Assembly (NCBI GenBank): GCA_019233415.1
Contig: JAFAMK010000091.1
Coordinates: 1-18,215 of the forward strand
Length of the DNA stretch: 18,215 nucleotides
Reading direction: 5' to 3'
Source: Vulcanimicrobiota bacterium
GTDB taxonomy: Bacteria; Vulcanimicrobiota; Vulcanimicrobiia; Vulcanimicrobiales; Vulcanimicrobiaceae
The notes beneath the pieces were generated by a model. It was not told the DNA's origin, made no database searches, and saw only the letters and a program-made list of their open reading frames with translations. A program made the translations under genes and the position numbers. Position 1 is the stretch's first letter. Every line of letters starts with the position of its first letter. This document shows positions 17,459 to 18,215 of this stretch, in pieces.

Positions 17459-18215
17459 ATGAGACGTGCGCTTTTTGTCGGCCGAGTGTCGTCGACTGTT
17501 TTCTTGGCGGGATGCGCCGGTGCAAGATCGGTATTGCCTCCTGGCACGCCAAGCGAGGGGCTTCTCGATGTCGGTCCAGTAAAGCGGGCGCGACGTCTCC
17601 ATGCGTACTGGGCTTCCAGACACAACGGGATAAAGGGGTTTGACCTTCACGTCGTCGGGTTCACCCAATACGAGATTCTTTCGGGCCTCGTCCCCCGTCG
17701 TCTCAATCGCGCTCGCTTTCGCGGACTTTCGTTGCATCCACCGGCAGAAGCGGATTCGGGTGCGAGGCCGAGCACCGGTCCAATGCCTTTGCACGATATC
17801 TATCCTTCAAATTCCCGGCGCCGAGCAGCATCGGATTGCGAGCAACAAACTTCGGCGACGGAGCGTCGCGCTCTGAATCAAACGAACTGCGACCCCAATG
17901 GGGACGGGGGCGGGGACACCGGCGACTTGGGAGATACGGGGGATCTCGGCGACAGCGGCGATCTTGGCGATAGCGGTGATCTCGGTGGCGGGGGCGACAT
18001 CGTAGCTTACGGTTGTCCCCCACCCAATGGATTCTGTCCCGTACCGTCGTGGTGGCGTTCACAGCACGGCGGCGCTCCCATACACAACGTCAATGGTACC
18101 TACTATCTTCCCGACGGCTCGGTGTGGACTGGAACTGAGGCCGAATGCTATGCCGGAACGAACGTGCTGCAAGGGTATACGTATACGGGCAGCAACGGGT
18201 CGACTTGGTTTGCGG
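17459..18215 (+). CDS. Lipoprotein with Gly-Asp hexapeptide repeats (3' partial)
   Basis: The frame runs without a stop from ATG 17459 to the right edge, giving 252 residues and continuing beyond. A GGAGGG site precedes the start. The N-terminus MRRALFVGRVSSTVFLAGCA is a lipoprotein signal peptide whose LAGC lipobox places the lipidated Cys at 19. Residues 20-145 are a mixed region without a recognised fold (HAYWASRHNGIKGFDLHVVG, then Arg- and Ser-rich). NCDPNGDGGG follows, then four hexapeptides of form GD(T/S)GDL at 152-175. After them come CPPPNGFCPVPSWW and a Gly/Tyr/Thr-rich part (NGTYYLPDGSVWTGTEAECY) typical of secreted or surface proteins. The Asp repeat might bind calcium, but no canonical loop is complete. 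I do not recognise the family. Its neighbour, divergent across 157 bases, is an Asp/Asn hydroxylase. Composition is lower in G+C than the left part of the window. Confidence 0.75.
   Translation, partial: MRRALFVGRVSSTVFLAGCAGARSVLPPGTPSEGLLDVGPVKRARRLHAYWASRHNGIKGFDLHVVGFTQYEILSGLVPRRLNRARFRGLSLHPPAEADSGARPSTGPMPLHDIYPSNSRRRAASDCEQQTSATERRALNQTNCDPNGDGGGDTGDLGDTGDLGDSGDLGDSGDLGGGGDIVAYGCPPPNGFCPVPSWWRSQHGGAPIHNVNGTYYLPDGSVWTGTEAECYAGTNVLQGYTYTGSNGSTWFA
17912..17983 (+). repeat. Four tandem 18-base repeats encoding GD(T/S)GDL
   Basis: Units at 17912-17929, 17930-17947, 17948-17965 and 17966-17983 encode GDTGDL, GDTGDL, GDSGDL and GDSGDL. At DNA level the units differ mostly at third codon positions (for example GGC GAT versus GGA GAT, TTG versus CTC), so the peptide pattern is kept while the bases have drifted. 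That points to selection on the protein rather than a recent slippage event. Confidence 0.85.

Noticed and set aside
17320..17643. Several short open frames on both strands at the right end, such as 17212-17643 plus and 17405-17794 minus
   Set aside because: They lack start signals and domains and conflict with the lipoprotein frame, which has a ribosome-binding site and lipobox.
17912..17983. CRISPR-like or satellite repeat
   Set aside because: The units are tandem without spacers, in frame, and conserved at the peptide level; they belong to a coding sequence.

Overview
The window is gene-dense chromosomal DNA from a very G+C-rich bacterium. A counted 60-base line at 3361 has 48 G/C. Many genes overlap by 1-8 bases and start with GTG, and recognisable ribosome-binding sites are rare in the G+C-rich part. 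The gene set (M1 aminopeptidase with HEAT repeats, lipoprotein PBP4, TldD/TldE, ACT-malic enzyme, YncE-phosphoesterase fusion) would suit a Candidatus Eremiobacterota/Vulcanimicrobiota-type genome. This assignment is tentative; no rRNA or marker gene is present, and other high-G+C phyla remain possible. No stretch over 300 bases lacks a gene, and no tRNA, rRNA, IS element or CRISPR array was seen.

Layout. (1) Positions 1-8107, plus strand: the end of a GT39-type membrane glycosyltransferase, an M1 zinc aminopeptidase with HEAT repeats, a lipoprotein D-Ala-D-Ala carboxypeptidase of the PBP4/S13 type, then tldD and tldE. These five genes are separated by 6 bases or overlap, so they look like one transcription unit devoted to peptide and cell-wall turnover. 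(2) 8104-9036, minus strand: a membrane-anchored class III adenylate cyclase, convergent with tldE and sharing stop-codon bases with it. (3) 9161-12734, plus strand: an ACT-domain malic enzyme, an OmpR-type response regulator split by an in-frame TAG, and a MocR-type (GntR-aminotransferase) regulator, all joined by stop/start overlaps. (4) 12776-15568, plus strand: a secreted YncE-like beta-propeller fused to a phosphoesterase. It is preceded by a 12-base direct repeat that could be an operator.

(5) From about 15600 to the right edge the base composition drops sharply (31 G/C in the 60-base line at 16561), which suggests horizontally acquired DNA. It carries two divergent genes. One is a minus-strand protein with an N-terminal DUF6817/HD-like region and a C-terminal aspartyl/asparaginyl beta-hydroxylase domain with the complete iron and 2-oxoglutarate binding set. 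The other is a plus-strand lipoprotein (17459 to beyond the edge) with a good ribosome-binding site, a textbook lipobox and four tandem Gly-Asp hexapeptide repeats. A hydroxylase that modifies Asp or Asn beside a secreted protein with an Asp-rich repeat is the most interesting arrangement here. An enzyme-substrate relation is inference only.
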